The notes beneath the pieces were generated by a model. It did not search any database, was not told the origin of the DNA, and saw nothing but the letters and a program-made list of their open reading frames with translations. The position numbers were made by a program, and so were the translations under genes. Below are positions 36,675 through 46,143 of a stretch of 64,000 nucleotides of DNA, one piece after another (position 1 is the stretch's first letter; each line of letters starts with the position of its first letter). Origin of the DNA: Pseudomonas sp. BN102 (lineage in GTDB: Bacteria > Pseudomonadota > Gammaproteobacteria > Pseudomonadales > Pseudomonadaceae); assembly GCF_029871245.1 (NCBI RefSeq), contig NZ_SSON01000073.1, positions 89,257 through 153,256 of the forward strand, written 5' to 3'.

Positions 36675-37016
36675 ATGCTGGTTTACTTCTGGCAGTGTGT
36701 CAGAAGGCCTGTTGGCGACGGTAGGCGTTCACGTTTGGAACGATCGTACTGGAATCCTTCCCACTGTCATCTACTATTCACAATCACCCCCACCGTCGCG
36801 GGGGCGTTTATCTTAAGGTCGTCACGGCAATTCCCCCCATGCGTATGCTCGCAGGCCGTGACGGCCTCTTTTCCTCCTGCCATCTGTCACCCGCGCGCTT
36901 GCCCTGGTACACAGGGCGTATTCTGGAAGTGTCCCCTTACGGGACAACAAGCCATCGCAGCTCTTTCCCCATCGGGCATACGTAAACGCGGTGGCTTTTT
37001 TATTTGTGGCAGCTAG
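36675..37016 (+). other. possible phage-type small ORF (Ash-like), low confidence
   Basis: The 113-codon frame ends with CPLTGQQAIAALSPSGIRKR followed by GGFFICGS. This tail resembles small proteins near integrases of P4-like elements (Ash family and relatives), by memory only. No clear RBS precedes the first ATG. The rest of the gap 36548-37090 shows no other gene. Confidence 0.25.
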
Positions 37017-37090
37017 GGCCGGAAGGATGGGGTTGACCCGAAGGCGCCTACAGGAACGTCCACAGGGCACAGATGCGGTAGGCGGGGCGT

Positions 37091-37155
37091 AGTTACGTAC
37101 AATAGTTACGTACAATAGTTACGTACAATAGTTACGTACAATAGTTACGTACAAC
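37091..37155 (+). repeat. five tandem 13-bp direct repeats (AGTTACGTACAAT)
   Basis: Five consecutive copies are exact except for the last base of the fifth. Each unit holds the palindrome TACGTA, so the sites are spaced 13 bases apart. The block lies 10 bases from the tRNA-Ser terminator, at the inner edge of the island. Confidence 0.95.
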
Positions 37156-37163
37156 GCACAAAC

Positions 37164-37199
37164 AAAAACCCCCGCAAACCACTGATTTGCGGGGGCTTT
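37164..37199 (-). terminator. terminator of tRNA-Ser
   Basis: GCCCCCGCAAA / TTTGCGGGGG stem, followed on the minus strand by TTTTTGTTTG. It starts eight bases after the tRNA 3' end. Confidence 0.9.
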
Positions 37200-37206
37200 C
37201 TAGATA

Positions 37207-37296
37207 TGGCGGGAAGATAGGGATTTGAACCCTAGGTGCCATTGCTGACACAACGGATTTCGAATCCGTCCCGTTCGGCCACTCCGGCATCTTCCC
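37207..37296 (-). tRNA. tRNA-Ser(CGA)
   Basis: A 90-nt class II tRNA with a long variable arm and encoded CCA. The acceptor is GGGAAGAT with its complement, the discriminator is G, and the anticodon is CGA. Its 3' 28 bases are repeated at 35147-35174, marking it as an integration target. Confidence 0.95.
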
Positions 37297-37410
37297 GAAC
37301 GGCGCGCATCATACCAGTTCATCGGCCATTGGCGAAGCCCGTGGCGAGTTTTTTTCGCGTGGTTTCAGATGGTTGCGAGGATGGCGGAGTCCCAGCGATG
37401 GGATGCCCCT

Positions 37411-37445
37411 TCACCCCCGTCCCTCTCCCGGAGGGAGAGGGACGG
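37411..37445. repeat. CCCTCTCCC/GGGAGAGGG palindrome, copy 2
   Basis: CCGTCCCTCTCCC-GGA-GGGAGAGGGACGG forms a 13-bp perfect stem directly after the purC stop and may end that transcript. Confidence 0.75.
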
Positions 37446-37453
37446 AAAACGAA

Positions 37454-38323
37454 TCAGGAAGTCAGCTTGGTCAGGGCTTCGCGGTACTTGTCCGCGGTCT
37501 TCTGGGCGACTTCGGCGGGCACGGCCGGGGCTGGCGGTTCCTTGTTCCAGCCGGTGGATTCCAGCCAGTCGCGGACGAACTGCTTGTCGAAGCTCGGCGG
37601 GTTCTTGCCTTCGACATAGCTTTCAACCGGCCAGAAGCGGCTGGAATCAGGGGTCAGCACTTCGTCCATCAGGGTCAGGGTGCCGTCTTCGTCGAGGCCG
37701 AATTCGAACTTGGTGTCGGCGATGATGATGCCGCGGGTGGCGGCGTATTCGACGGCGGTGCTGTAGAGAGCGATAGCGGTGTCACGGACCTTGGCGGCCA
37801 GTTCCTTGCCGATGATGGCTTCGCACTGTTCGAAGGAGATGTTCTCGTCGTGGTCGCCGACGGCGGCCTTGGTCGAGGGGGTGAAGATGGGTTGCGGCAG
37901 CTTGGACGCTTCCTTCAGGCCGGTCGGCAGCTGGATGCCGCAGACGGTGCCGGTCTTCTGGTACTCCTTCCAGCCGGAACCGACGATGTAGCCACGCACG
38001 ATGGCTTCGACGGCCACCGGCTTGAGGCGCTTGGCCACCACTGCGCGACCTTCCACCAGGGGCAGTTCGGCCGCCGGCACCACGTCTTCCACCTTGTCGC
38101 CGGTGAAGTGGTTGGGCACCAGGCCCGAGAGCTTGTCGAACCAGAAATTGGAGATGGCGGTGAGGATCTTGCCCTTTTCCGGGATCGGCTGGTCGAGGAT
38201 CACGTCGAACGCGGAGAGGCGGTCGGTGGCGACCATCAGCATGCGCTTGGCATCGATTTCGTAAAGGTCGCGGACCTTGCCCGAGTAGATTTTCTTCAGG
38301 CTGAGGCTGGTGGGTGTGCTCAT
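37454..38323 (-). CDS. purC: SAICAR synthetase PurC, long type
   Basis: 289 aa. [49 protein letters not shown] and [15 protein letters not shown] are SAICAR synthetase motifs. The enzyme joins CAIR and aspartate with ATP in step eight of purine synthesis. It belongs to the longer group (about 290 aa, as in yeast and beta-proteobacteria), whereas the PurC I recall for P. aeruginosa and E. coli is about 237 aa with a different start (EKREELYRGKAKSVY). It lies next to bamC-dapA as purC does in P. aeruginosa, and beside the tRNA-Ser island. Confidence 0.92.
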   Translation of the reverse strand: MSTPTSLSLKKIYSGKVRDLYEIDAKRMLMVATDRLSAFDVILDQPIPEKGKILTAISNFWFDKLSGLVPNHFTGDKVEDVVPAAELPLVEGRAVVAKRLKPVAVEAIVRGYIVGSGWKEYQKTGTVCGIQLPTGLKEASKLPQPIFTPSTKAAVGDHDENISFEQCEAIIGKELAAKVRDTAIALYSTAVEYAATRGIIIADTKFEFGLDEDGTLTLMDEVLTPDSSRFWPVESYVEGKNPPSFDKQFVRDWLESTGWNKEPPAPAVPAEVAQKTADKYREALTKLTS

Positions 38324-38420
38324 GTCGTTTTTCCGCCTTTATCAAACGAAACAGGCGAAACCCGAGGGTTTCGCCTTGTTGTTTCCACGGCCTGCCGCTG
38401 AATGGAGCGGCCAGCCACGC

Positions 38421-39539
38421 TTAGCCGAGGTTTTCCTGGATCAGGGTCAGCACGCGGCGCGCCACATCGGCGGGGGCCACGGTGTTGATGTCCTTCTCCA
38501 CGGTGACCTGCACGCTGTCGCCGACGCGGGTCAGGCGAACCTGGTAGCGCTCGGCGCGGGCCTCGATCTCTTCTTCGCTGGGGTCGCTGCCCCACAGGCT
38601 GCTGAAGAAGCCGGGTTTCTCATCCTTCTTCACCGCGCCTTCGGCGAGGTTGATGTAGTAGACGCCCAGGCTGCGGTTGATGTCGTCGACGCGCACGTCG
38701 CCGGCTTCCAGGGCGCGGCCGACGCTGGACCAGGAGCGATCGAAGTCGGCACCAAGGCTGAGCATGGGGTTGCCGTTGCCATCCTCGGAGAGGGTTACGC
38801 GGTTCGGTGCGTCGAAGTCGCGGGCGGCGAGCAGGGACACGGAACCGCCCTGTTCGGCGCTGCGGGCCAGGCTGGCGAGCATTTCGTCGACCAGGGCGGC
38901 CTCCAGGCTCGGGCTGTCGGAACGGCTCGGCCAGCCGGTGTCGGCGGTGCTGCCGGCCGGGCGGGTGGTGGTCAGGACGAAGATTTCGCTGGTATTGCGC
39001 TGCACACCCGGCTCGATACGCACCCGGGCACGAACCTCGCTGTCCGGCTCGACGCCGCTGACGCGGCTGCCCAGGCGGCGGGCCAGGGGACCGGAGAGCT
39101 GGTCGAGGCGCTGCCAGTCGGTGCTGAATTCACCGGTCTGCGGGCGCTCGTCGGCGATGCGGAAGCCACCGTCCTCGAAGAACTGGCGAGCCACCGGCCA
39201 GACTTCGGCGGGCACGCGCTGGGCGACCACCCAACGGGAGTCGCCGCTCTTCTGCAGGCTGTAGTCGCTGACCTCGCCCTTGGCCTGGAGGGCCTGCGGA
39301 CGGGGCACTTCGAATTCACCTTCGGCGCGGCTGTCGGCCACGTTCATCGGTACCGGCAGCAGCGGGTCGAGGCGCTTGGCGTCGACAGCCGGGGGAAGTT
39401 GCATGGGCGCGGTCTGGCGAGCTTCCAGGTAGTCGCTGCCACGGTCGCGGAAGTAGCCATCTTGACCCCAGAGCCAGCCGCAACCGCTGGTGCTGGAAAT
39501 GATCAGGGCGAGAGCGGAAAGTCCGGCCAGTCGCTTCAT
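38421..39539 (-). CDS. bamC: outer-membrane assembly lipoprotein BamC
   Basis: 372 aa. A lipoprotein signal ends ISSTSGCGW with the acylated Cys near position 20. Two helix-grip domains follow a long unstructured N-terminal segment, with the C-terminal one ending [14 protein letters not shown]. BamC is a lipoprotein of the Bam complex that inserts barrels into the outer membrane. It follows dapA by 18 bases on the same strand, the conserved dapA-bamC pair of gamma-proteobacteria. Confidence 0.92.
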   Translation of the reverse strand: MKRLAGLSALALIISSTSGCGWLWGQDGYFRDRGSDYLEARQTAPMQLPPAVDAKRLDPLLPVPMNVADSRAEGEFEVPRPQALQAKGEVSDYSLQKSGDSRWVVAQRVPAEVWPVARQFFEDGGFRIADERPQTGEFSTDWQRLDQLSGPLARRLGSRVSGVEPDSEVRARVRIEPGVQRNTSEIFVLTTTRPAGSTADTGWPSRSDSPSLEAALVDEMLASLARSAEQGGSVSLLAARDFDAPNRVTLSEDGNGNPMLSLGADFDRSWSSVGRALEAGDVRVDDINRSLGVYYINLAEGAVKKDEKPGFFSSLWGSDPSEEEIEARAERYQVRLTRVGDSVQVTVEKDINTVAPADVARRVLTLIQENLG

Positions 39540-39557
39540 GCGTAATGCTTCCTTGGG

Positions 39558-40436
39558 TTAAGCGAGCAGGCCGGACTGGCGCATTGCCTGACGCAGCGGT
39601 TCATGGCAGCGCGGGCTGAGCCAGGTCAGCGGCAGGCGGATACCATCGGGGATCAATCCCATTTCGTGCAGTGCGAACTTCACCGGAATCGGGTTGGACT
39701 CGATGAACAGGGCCTTGTGCAGCGGCATCAGCTTGTCGTTGATGGCGCGGGCAGCTTCGGCCTCACCACGCATGGCGGCGGCGCAGAGGTCGGCCATGGC
39801 GCGCGGTGCGACGTTGGCGGTCACCGAGATGTTGCCCTTGCCGCCCATCAGCATCAGCTCGACGGCGGTGGCGTCGTCACCGGAGTACACGAGGAAGTCC
39901 TTGCTGACGCGATCCAGCACTTCCTGACCGCGCTGCAGGTCGCCAGTGGCTTCCTTGATGCCGATGATGTTGCTGATCTTGGACAGGCGTTCGACGGTTT
40001 CCGGGAGCATGTCGCAGACGGTGCGGCCCGGTACGTTGTAGAGGATCTGCGGGATGGCCACGTTCTCGGCGATGTGGCGGAAATGCTGGTACAGGCCTTC
40101 CTGGGTCGGCTTGTTGTAGTAGGGGGTCACCAGCAGGCAGGCATCGGCGCCGACTTTCTTGGCGGCGGCGGTGAGCTCGACCGACTCGCGAGTGGAGTTG
40201 CCACCGGTGCCGGCGATGACCGGGATGCGGCCATTGACCTGGTCCACCACGCGGCGGATCACTTCGACGTGCTCGCCGACGTCCAGCGTGGCGGACTCAC
40301 CCGTGGTGCCGACGGCGACTATGGCGTTGGTGCCCTCTTGAAGATGGAAGTCCACGAGTTTGGCCAGGCTATCCCAGTCCAGTTGACCCTGTGCATCCAT
40401 GGGCGTAACCAGTGCCACCATACTGCCCGCAATCAT
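39558..40436 (-). CDS. dapA: 4-hydroxy-tetrahydrodipicolinate synthase DapA
   Basis: 292 aa TIM-barrel. The Schiff-base lysine lies in [22 protein letters not shown], the catalytic Tyr in [17 protein letters not shown] and YNVPGRT are all present. It condenses pyruvate with aspartate semialdehyde at the branch to lysine and diaminopimelate. The start [13 protein letters not shown] at 40436 is standard; the 48-base extension upstream is rejected. It is divergent from gcvR. Confidence 0.97.
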   Translation of the reverse strand: MIAGSMVALVTPMDAQGQLDWDSLAKLVDFHLQEGTNAIVAVGTTGESATLDVGEHVEVIRRVVDQVNGRIPVIAGTGGNSTRESVELTAAAKKVGADACLLVTPYYNKPTQEGLYQHFRHIAENVAIPQILYNVPGRTVCDMLPETVERLSKISNIIGIKEATGDLQRGQEVLDRVSKDFLVYSGDDATAVELMLMGGKGNISVTANVAPRAMADLCAAAMRGEAEAARAINDKLMPLHKALFIESNPIPVKFALHEMGLIPDGIRLPLTWLSPRCHEPLRQAMRQSGLLA

Positions 40437-40612
40437 GCAACCGCTCCTGCCGGAAAAAGAGAGCCGTAATGGTACTGTCGGCACTGGCCTTGCACAAGGT
40501 GAACGCGAGGCCGTCAGGCGGCTCCGGCATTTCCCTCGGCTGCGCTTTTCGCTAACCTTCCCTGTTTGAACAGCGCGGCCCGGCCGCCCTCCCCTCGTTT
40601 TAGGAACGCTGC

Positions 40613-41170
40613 ATGTCCACCACCCCGCCCCGCGAACAATTCCTTCTGATCAGTGCCCTGGGCCGTAACCCGATGGAGCTGACCAACGTGCTGTGCCGAG
40701 CCAGCCAGGAAAACCGCTGTGCAGTGGTCAGCAGCCGGCTGACCCGCCATGGCGAATTCTGCGCCCTGGTGCTGCAGATCTCCGGCAGCTGGGACGGCCT
40801 GGCGCGGCTGGAAGCAGGCCTGACGGCGCTGTCCAAGCGCCATGCCTTCACCGCCAACGTGACCCGCAGCAGCGCCCTGGATATCCGCCCCCAGGCCCTG
40901 CCCTACGTGGCCTACGTCAGCGCGGTGTACCGCCCGGACATCCTCAACGAGCTGTGCCAGTTCTTCATCGATCATCGCATCGAGCTGGAGAATCTCACCT
41001 GCGACACCTACCAGGCACCGCAGACCGGCAGCACCATGCTCAACGCCACCATCACCGTGACCCTGCCGGCCGGCACCCAGATCAGCTGGCTGCGCGACCA
41101 GTTCCTGGACTTCGCCGATGCCCTGAACCTGGACGCGCTGATCGAACCCTGGCGCCCACAGCACCCCTAA
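40613..41170 (+). CDS. gcvR: glycine cleavage system repressor GcvR (ACT-domain protein)
   Basis: 185 aa with two ACT-like domains: [20 protein letters not shown] near the N-terminus and [20 protein letters not shown] in the second half. GcvR in E. coli senses glycine and sequesters the activator GcvA. No GcvA or gcv gene is nearby here, so a more general ACT regulator is possible. It is followed 13 bases later by bcp, and the pair is likely co-transcribed. Confidence 0.85.
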   Translation: MSTTPPREQFLLISALGRNPMELTNVLCRASQENRCAVVSSRLTRHGEFCALVLQISGSWDGLARLEAGLTALSKRHAFTANVTRSSALDIRPQALPYVAYVSAVYRPDILNELCQFFIDHRIELENLTCDTYQAPQTGSTMLNATITVTLPAGTQISWLRDQFLDFADALNLDALIEPWRPQHP

Positions 41171-41183
41171 GGAGCAAGCAGAC

Positions 41184-41657
41184 ATGGCCGTATCCCTGGA
41201 CAACCCCGTCCCCGACTTTACCGCCCAGGCCACCAGCTGCCAGGAGGTCAGCCTGTCGGCGCTCAAAGGCAAGCAAGTGGTGATCTACTTCTATCCCAAG
41301 GACAGCACCCCCGGGTGCACCACCGAAGGCCAGGGCTTCCGCGACCAGCACGCGGCCTTCCTGGCGGCCAACACGGTGGTGTTCGGCGCATCCCGCGACG
41401 GCCTGAAGTCCCACGAGAACTTCAAGTGCAAGCAGGAATTCCCCTTCGAGCTGATCTCCGACAAGGATGAGTCGCTCTGCCAGCTGTTCGACGTGATCAA
41501 GCTGAAAAAGCTCTACGGCAAGGAATACCTGGGCGTGGACCGCAGCACCTTCCTGATCGACAAGGGCGGCGTGCTGCGCCAGGAATGGCGCGGCGTGAAG
41601 GTGCCGGGCCATGTGGATACCGTGCTGGCCGCGGCCCAGGCGCTGAACAAGGGCTGA
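41184..41657 (+). CDS. bcp: thiol peroxidase Bcp (PrxQ type)
   Basis: 157 aa thioredoxin fold. The peroxidatic Cys45 lies in YPKDSTPGCTTEG. The second Cys found five residues later in E. coli Bcp is replaced by Gly50, so the resolving Cys is probably Cys82 (NFKCKQEF), as in the other PrxQ subgroup. It reduces hydrogen and organic peroxides with thioredoxin. A bidirectional terminator follows. Confidence 0.93.
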   Translation: MAVSLDNPVPDFTAQATSCQEVSLSALKGKQVVIYFYPKDSTPGCTTEGQGFRDQHAAFLAANTVVFGASRDGLKSHENFKCKQEFPFELISDKDESLCQLFDVIKLKKLYGKEYLGVDRSTFLIDKGGVLRQEWRGVKVPGHVDTVLAAAQALNKG

Positions 41658-41671
41658 AGCCCACCGCAATG

Positions 41672-41699
41672 AAAAAGCCCGGAATATTCCGGGCTTTTT
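41672..41699. terminator. bidirectional terminator between bcp and the permease gene
   Basis: A perfect palindrome AAAAAGCCCGGAATATTCCGGGCTTTTT core (AGCCCGGAA/TTCCGGGCT) with A5 and T5 flanks between converging genes. Confidence 0.92.
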
Positions 41700-41709
41700 C
41701 ATGGTCTGC

Positions 41710-42777
41710 CTACGCGTCCCGCAGAACTGGTCCGGCTCGCGGCCAGGCGTCGAGCACGGCCTTGAACAGCGTGGCCAGCGGGATGGCGAAGAACACACCC
41801 CAGAAGCCCCAGAGCCCGCCGAACAGTAGCACGGCGCAGATAATCGCCACCGGGTGCAGGTTCACCGCCTCGGAGAACAGCAGCGGCACCAGCACATTGC
41901 CGTCCAGGGTCTGGATCACGGTGTAGACCACCATCAGGTAGATGAACTGGTCGCTCCAGCCCCACTGGAACAACGCGATCAGCGCCACCGGCACTGTCAC
42001 CACCACCGCGCCGATGTAGGGAACGATCACCGAGAGCCCCACTAGCAAGGCCAGCAGGGCCGCGTAGTTGAGGCCCAGGGAGACGAAGGCGACGTAGGTG
42101 ACGCCGCCGCAGATGACGATCTCGATCACCTTGCCGCGGATGTAGTTGGCGATCTGGGTGTTCATCTCGTCCCAGACCTGGGTCATCAGGCCGCGCTCGC
42201 TGGGCAGGTAGCCGACGAGCCAGCGCCCGATCAGCTCGCGGTCCTTCAGGAAGAAGAACACCAGGATGGGCACCAGCACCAGGTAGATCATGATGTTGAC
42301 CAGCAGCGGCAGGCTCGACAGCGAGAAGGTCAGCGCCCATTGGCCGAACTTGCCCACTTCGCTGCGGGTGACTTCGATGGCCTTGAGCACCTGCTCATCG
42401 GTCACCAGGTGCGGATAGCGCTCGGGCAGCAGCAGCAATAGCGATTGCCATTCGCCGAGCATCCCCGGCAGCTCCTGGAACAGAGTGCTGAGCTGCTGCC
42501 AGAGCAGCGGCACCAGCACACCCATGATCAGCGCCAGGACGCCGATGAACAGCGCGAAGACTATCCATACCGCCAGGGTCTGGGGCAGCCGCAGGCGCTC
42601 CAGCAGATTCACCAGCCCCTGCATGAGGAAGGCCAGTACCAGCCCGGCAAGCACCGGCGCGAGCATGTTGCCGAGGGTGAGGACGGCGGTGAAGCCGAGT
42701 ACCAGGACCACGGCGAGCACCACGGCCTCTTCATCGGAGAAATAGCGCTGAACCCAGTCGCGAAGCACCTTGAGCAT
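41710..42777 (-). CDS. AI-2E family transporter (PerM-like)
   Basis: 355 aa with seven or eight transmembrane helices and the family blocks FFFLKDRELIGRWLVGYLP and VPYIGAVVVTVPVALIALFQ. Despite its name the family includes TqsA (autoinducer-2 export) and Na+/H+ antiporters, so substrate is open. The gene order with bcp, the TusA-like gene and the M48 protease follows P. aeruginosa by memory. Confidence 0.88.
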   Translation of the reverse strand: MLKVLRDWVQRYFSDEEAVVLAVVLVLGFTAVLTLGNMLAPVLAGLVLAFLMQGLVNLLERLRLPQTLAVWIVFALFIGVLALIMGVLVPLLWQQLSTLFQELPGMLGEWQSLLLLLPERYPHLVTDEQVLKAIEVTRSEVGKFGQWALTFSLSSLPLLVNIMIYLVLVPILVFFFLKDRELIGRWLVGYLPSERGLMTQVWDEMNTQIANYIRGKVIEIVICGGVTYVAFVSLGLNYAALLALLVGLSVIVPYIGAVVVTVPVALIALFQWGWSDQFIYLMVVYTVIQTLDGNVLVPLLFSEAVNLHPVAIICAVLLFGGLWGFWGVFFAIPLATLFKAVLDAWPRAGPVLRDA

Positions 42778-42817
42778 TGGAAATCCTTGAATGGCCCGGG
42801 CGTCCGGGCCCGGGGGG

Positions 42818-43069
42818 TCAAGCCTTGCGCAGCCAGTAGCGGTACACGCCGTCTTCGACCTCTTCCCGCAGCAACTGGTGCCCGGCCAGCTGCGCGAAAG
42901 CGCGGAAATCGCGCTGGGAGCCAGCGTCGGTGGCGATCACCTTGAGCACCGCGCCACTGGGCAGGCGATTGAGCTCGAGCTTGGCCTTGAGCAGCGGCAA
43001 GGGGCAGTTCAGGCCGCTGGCATCCAGCTCGGCGTCGAAGGCCTCGGGTCGACTCGCGGTGTCAGTCAT
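42818..43069 (-). CDS. TusA/SirA family sulfur-carrier protein
   Basis: 83 aa. The single key Cys lies in DASGLNCPLPLLKAKLEL, the TusA signature. TusA-type proteins pass sulfur to tRNA thiolation or molybdenum-cofactor enzymes; the P. aeruginosa protein at this locus (PA1006) has been linked to molybdenum cofactor and nitrate respiration. The start at 43069 is the first Met after a weak SD. Divergent from the M48 gene. Confidence 0.9.
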   Translation of the reverse strand: MTDTASRPEAFDAELDASGLNCPLPLLKAKLELNRLPSGAVLKVIATDAGSQRDFRAFAQLAGHQLLREEVEDGVYRYWLRKA

Positions 43070-43225
43070 GGTGGTTCTCCGGGAAAGGCGCCTCGCGGGT
43101 CGCTCGGGAAGGTCGCGGACGTTGAAACTTGAGCGGGCGGTTAGGATACCCAAGGCAGCGCAACCCTGGCCAGCCGGCAGCCCAGGAGGCTACAGTTAGG
43201 CCTTTGCCGCCAACGAGCCCAGTGC

Positions 43226-44659
43226 ATGAATCTTCTGCGCCCCACTCTGCTGACGCTTGCCTGTTTTCTCGCTTCACCCGTCATGGCCGACGACCTGCCG
43301 TCGCTGGGGGATTCCAGCTCTTCCGTCGTTTCACCGGAACAGGAACACCAGCTCGGACGCGCCTGGCTGAGCCTGTTGCGCGGCCAGGTTCCGCAACTCA
43401 GTGACCCGCAGCTGAAAGACTATGTCGAGACCAGTGTCTACCGTCTGGCCGAAACCAGCCAACTGCAAGACCGCCGCCTGGAATTCGTGCTGCTCAACAG
43501 CCCGCAACTCAACGCCTTCGCCGCCCCCGGCGGAATCATCGGCGTCAACGGCGGCCTCTTCCTCTATGCCCCGAACGAAGCCGAGTACGCCTCGGTGCTG
43601 GCCCACGAACTGGCGCACTTGTCGCAGCGCCACTTCGCCCGCGGCGTCGAGGCCCAGCAACGCATGCAGATTCCGGTGATGGCGGCGATGCTCGCCGGCA
43701 TAGTCGCGGCGGCGGCCGGCGCCGGTGATGCCGGCATGGCGGCTATCATGTCCACCCAGGCAGCGGCCATCCAGGAACAGCGCCGCTTCTCCCGGCAGAA
43801 CGAACAGGAAGCCGACCGCATCGGCATCCTCAACCTGGAAAAAGCCGGCTACGACCCGCGCGCCATGCCGCGTATGTTCGAGCGATTGATGCGCCAGTAC
43901 CGCTACGATGCCAAGCCACCGGAATTCCTCCTGACCCACCCGGTGACCGAATCCCGTATCGCCGACACCCGCAACCGCGCCGAGCAGTTGCCCGCTGGCG
44001 GCATCGAGAACAGCCTGCGCTACCAGTTGATGCGCGCCCGCGTGCAGCTCATGTTCGAGGAAACCCCGGGCATCGCCACCAAGCGCTTCCGCGCCATGCT
44101 CGACGAAGAGCCGAAACTGGACGCAGCCCGCTACGGCCTGGCCATTGCCCTGATCAAGGGCGGCCAGCTGAACCAGGCGCGGGAGAACCTCGCCCCCCTG
44201 CTGGCCAAGGCACCCAACGAGATCGTCTACAACCTGGCCCAGGTGGACCTGGACATCACGGCCAACCGCCTGGCCGACGCCCAGCAGCGGGTCGACCGAT
44301 TGCTCGGCCAGTACCCGAACAGCTACCCGCTGAAGCAGGCCCGCAGCGACCTCCTGCTCAAGCAGAACAAGCCGAAAGAAGCCGAGAAGGTCCTCGACAA
44401 CCTGCTCAAGACCCGGTCTGACGACCCGGACATCTGGTACCAGGTGGCCGAAGTGCGCGGCCTGGCCGGCAATACCATCGGCCTGCACCAGGCCCGAGCC
44501 GAGTACTTCGCCCTGGTGGGCGACTTCCCCCAGGCAATCGAGCAACTGGACTTCGCCAAGCGTCGCGCCAGCGGCAACTTCCCGCTGGCCGCACGCATCG
44601 ATGCGCGTCAACAGGAAGTGATCGAGCAGGAGAGGATCGTCAAGCAGATGATGCGCTGA
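43226..44659 (+). CDS. M48 family periplasmic metalloprotease (BepA-like) with TPR domain
   Basis: 477 aa. A signal peptide (about 1-21) ends before DDLPSLG. The zinc motif HELAH is at 127-131 (LAHELAHLSQRHFARG), and the third ligand Glu lies in RQNEQEADRIGIL. A C-terminal TPR domain covers about 300-470. BepA in E. coli degrades misassembled LptD and BamA at the Bam complex, and this gene shares domain order with it. The start has no strong SD. Confidence 0.92.
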   Translation: MNLLRPTLLTLACFLASPVMADDLPSLGDSSSSVVSPEQEHQLGRAWLSLLRGQVPQLSDPQLKDYVETSVYRLAETSQLQDRRLEFVLLNSPQLNAFAAPGGIIGVNGGLFLYAPNEAEYASVLAHELAHLSQRHFARGVEAQQRMQIPVMAAMLAGIVAAAAGAGDAGMAAIMSTQAAAIQEQRRFSRQNEQEADRIGILNLEKAGYDPRAMPRMFERLMRQYRYDAKPPEFLLTHPVTESRIADTRNRAEQLPAGGIENSLRYQLMRARVQLMFEETPGIATKRFRAMLDEEPKLDAARYGLAIALIKGGQLNQARENLAPLLAKAPNEIVYNLAQVDLDITANRLADAQQRVDRLLGQYPNSYPLKQARSDLLLKQNKPKEAEKVLDNLLKTRSDDPDIWYQVAEVRGLAGNTIGLHQARAEYFALVGDFPQAIEQLDFAKRRASGNFPLAARIDARQQEVIEQERIVKQMMR

Positions 44660-44720
44660 GGCCGATAGCCCCTCTCCCGCCGCGAGACGGGCTAGGGCCT
44701 GCTCCGAACAGGCCGCCTGG

Positions 44721-44745
44721 CATCGCGAATGAATTCACGCCTACG
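44721..44745 (-). repeat. REP-like palindrome, copy 4
   Basis: ATCGCGAATGAATTCACGCC with CTACGG, the reverse orientation of the 13469 element, between the M48 gene and the shared terminator. Confidence 0.65.
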
Positions 44746-44751
44746 GAAACG

Positions 44752-44779
44752 GAAAAGCCCGGATTAGTCCGGGCTTTTC
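44752..44779. terminator. bidirectional terminator between the M48 gene and nadA
   Basis: GAAAAGCCCGGATTAGTCCG with GGCTTTTC forms a near-perfect palindrome with A4 and T4 flanks between converging genes. Confidence 0.9.
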
Positions 44780-44794
44780 GCTATCTGATGGGAA

Positions 44795-45853
44795 TCAGGC
44801 GTTGCCGGCCTGCTTCAGGCGCGCAGCCTGGGTGAAGTCGAGCATGCGCTTGAGCGGCTTGATCGCCTTCGGGATCAATGCCGGGTCGACGAATATCTCG
44901 TTGGTGCCCTCACGCAGGCATTGCAGGGTGCGCTCCAGGGTATTCATGGCCATCCAGGGGCAATGGGCGCAGCTGCGGCACGCCGCGCCATTGCCGGCGG
45001 TGGGGGCCTCGATGAACTGCTTGTCCGGGCACAGCTGCTGCATCTTGTAGAAGATGCCGCGGTCGGTGGCGACGATGAAGGTCTTGTTCGGCAGGGTCTG
45101 CGCCGCCTTGATCAGTTGGCTGGTGGAGCCCACCGCGTCGGCCAGTTCGATCACCGCCTCGGGGGATTCCGGGTGGACCAGCACGGCGGCGTCCGGATAG
45201 AGCGCCTTCATGTCTTCCAGCTGCTTGGCCTTGAACTCCTCGTGGACGATGCAGGCACCATCCCAGAGCAGCATATCGGCACCGGTTTCACGCTGGATGT
45301 AGCGGCCCAGGTGCTGGTCCGGCGCCCAGATGATCGTCTCGCCGTTGTCCATCAGGCTCTCGACGATTTCCAGGGCGCAGCTGGAGGTCACCACCCAGTC
45401 GGCACGGGCCTTCACTGCAGCGGAGGTGTTGGCGTAGACCACCACCGTGCGCTCGGGATGCTGGTCGCAGAAGGCCGAGAACTCGTCCACCGGGCACCCC
45501 AGGTCAAGGGAACAGGTCGCCTCGAGGGTCGGCATCAGCACGCGCTTTTCCGGATTGAGGATCTTCGCGGTCTCGCCCATGAAGCGCACACCAGCCACCA
45601 CGACGGTCTGCGCCGCGTGCTGGTTGCCGAAACGGGCCATTTCCAGGGAATCGGAGACGCAGCCGCCGGTTTCCTCGGCTAGCGCCTGGATCACCGGATC
45701 GCAGTAGTAATGCGCCACCAGCACGGCGTCCCGGGCCTTGAGCTCGGCGGCAATCGCGGCACGATAGTGTGCCTCCTCTTCGGCCGTCAGCTGCTTGGGC
45801 TGCTTGGCGGCAAGGTGGGCCTGGACCAGAAAGCGTTCGGAGAGGTGTGACAT
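44795..45853 (-). CDS. nadA: quinolinate synthase NadA
   Basis: 352 aa. Three cysteine ligands for the [4Fe-4S] cluster are in [24 protein letters not shown] and [14 protein letters not shown]. It condenses iminoaspartate with dihydroxyacetone phosphate to quinolinate in NAD synthesis. The start [11 protein letters not shown] at 45853 is preferred over a 36-base upstream extension. It is divergent from the siderophore operon across 290 bases. Confidence 0.97.
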   Translation of the reverse strand: MSHLSERFLVQAHLAAKQPKQLTAEEEAHYRAAIAAELKARDAVLVAHYYCDPVIQALAEETGGCVSDSLEMARFGNQHAAQTVVVAGVRFMGETAKILNPEKRVLMPTLEATCSLDLGCPVDEFSAFCDQHPERTVVVYANTSAAVKARADWVVTSSCALEIVESLMDNGETIIWAPDQHLGRYIQRETGADMLLWDGACIVHEEFKAKQLEDMKALYPDAAVLVHPESPEAVIELADAVGSTSQLIKAAQTLPNKTFIVATDRGIFYKMQQLCPDKQFIEAPTAGNGAACRSCAHCPWMAMNTLERTLQCLREGTNEIFVDPALIPKAIKPLKRMLDFTQAARLKQAGNA

Positions 45854-46095
45854 AGGACTGGACCTGCGTGCGCGGTGGCGCGGAGTCAATTATACACCCG
45901 CTCCCCTGCAGCCAAGGGCAGCCGCGGGAAAGGGGGCCGCGGATAATACCGCAGATTTGGCGGAACCGGGACAACCTTGGCGACCGCCGTTCGTCCGCGC
46001 CTCAGTCCATCCCCTTCCCTGTTGTCAGCATCGAGTACCCCGCTCCGTAGACCCTTTTCGAGACTCACGTTCCATAAAAAGCCGTTTACATTCGA

Positions 46096-46116
46096 TTGAC
46101 AATCATTATCATTCGC
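46096..46116 (+). promoter_or_regulatory. Fur box and -35 element of the siderophore operon
   Basis: TTGACAATCATTATCATTCG contains the perfect ATTATCAT core of the Fur 19-mer (ATCATTATCATT), overlapping a consensus TTGACA at 46096-46101. The box lies 28 bases before the first gene. This is the only strong Fur box seen in the window. Iron-loaded Fur should repress the operon. Confidence 0.85.
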
Positions 46117-46143
46117 CAACGCTTTTCATACGGATTGAAGCGA

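Noticed and set aside
37091-37155. CRISPR array.
   Set aside because: The 13-bp units are directly adjacent with no spacers, and no cas genes are present.
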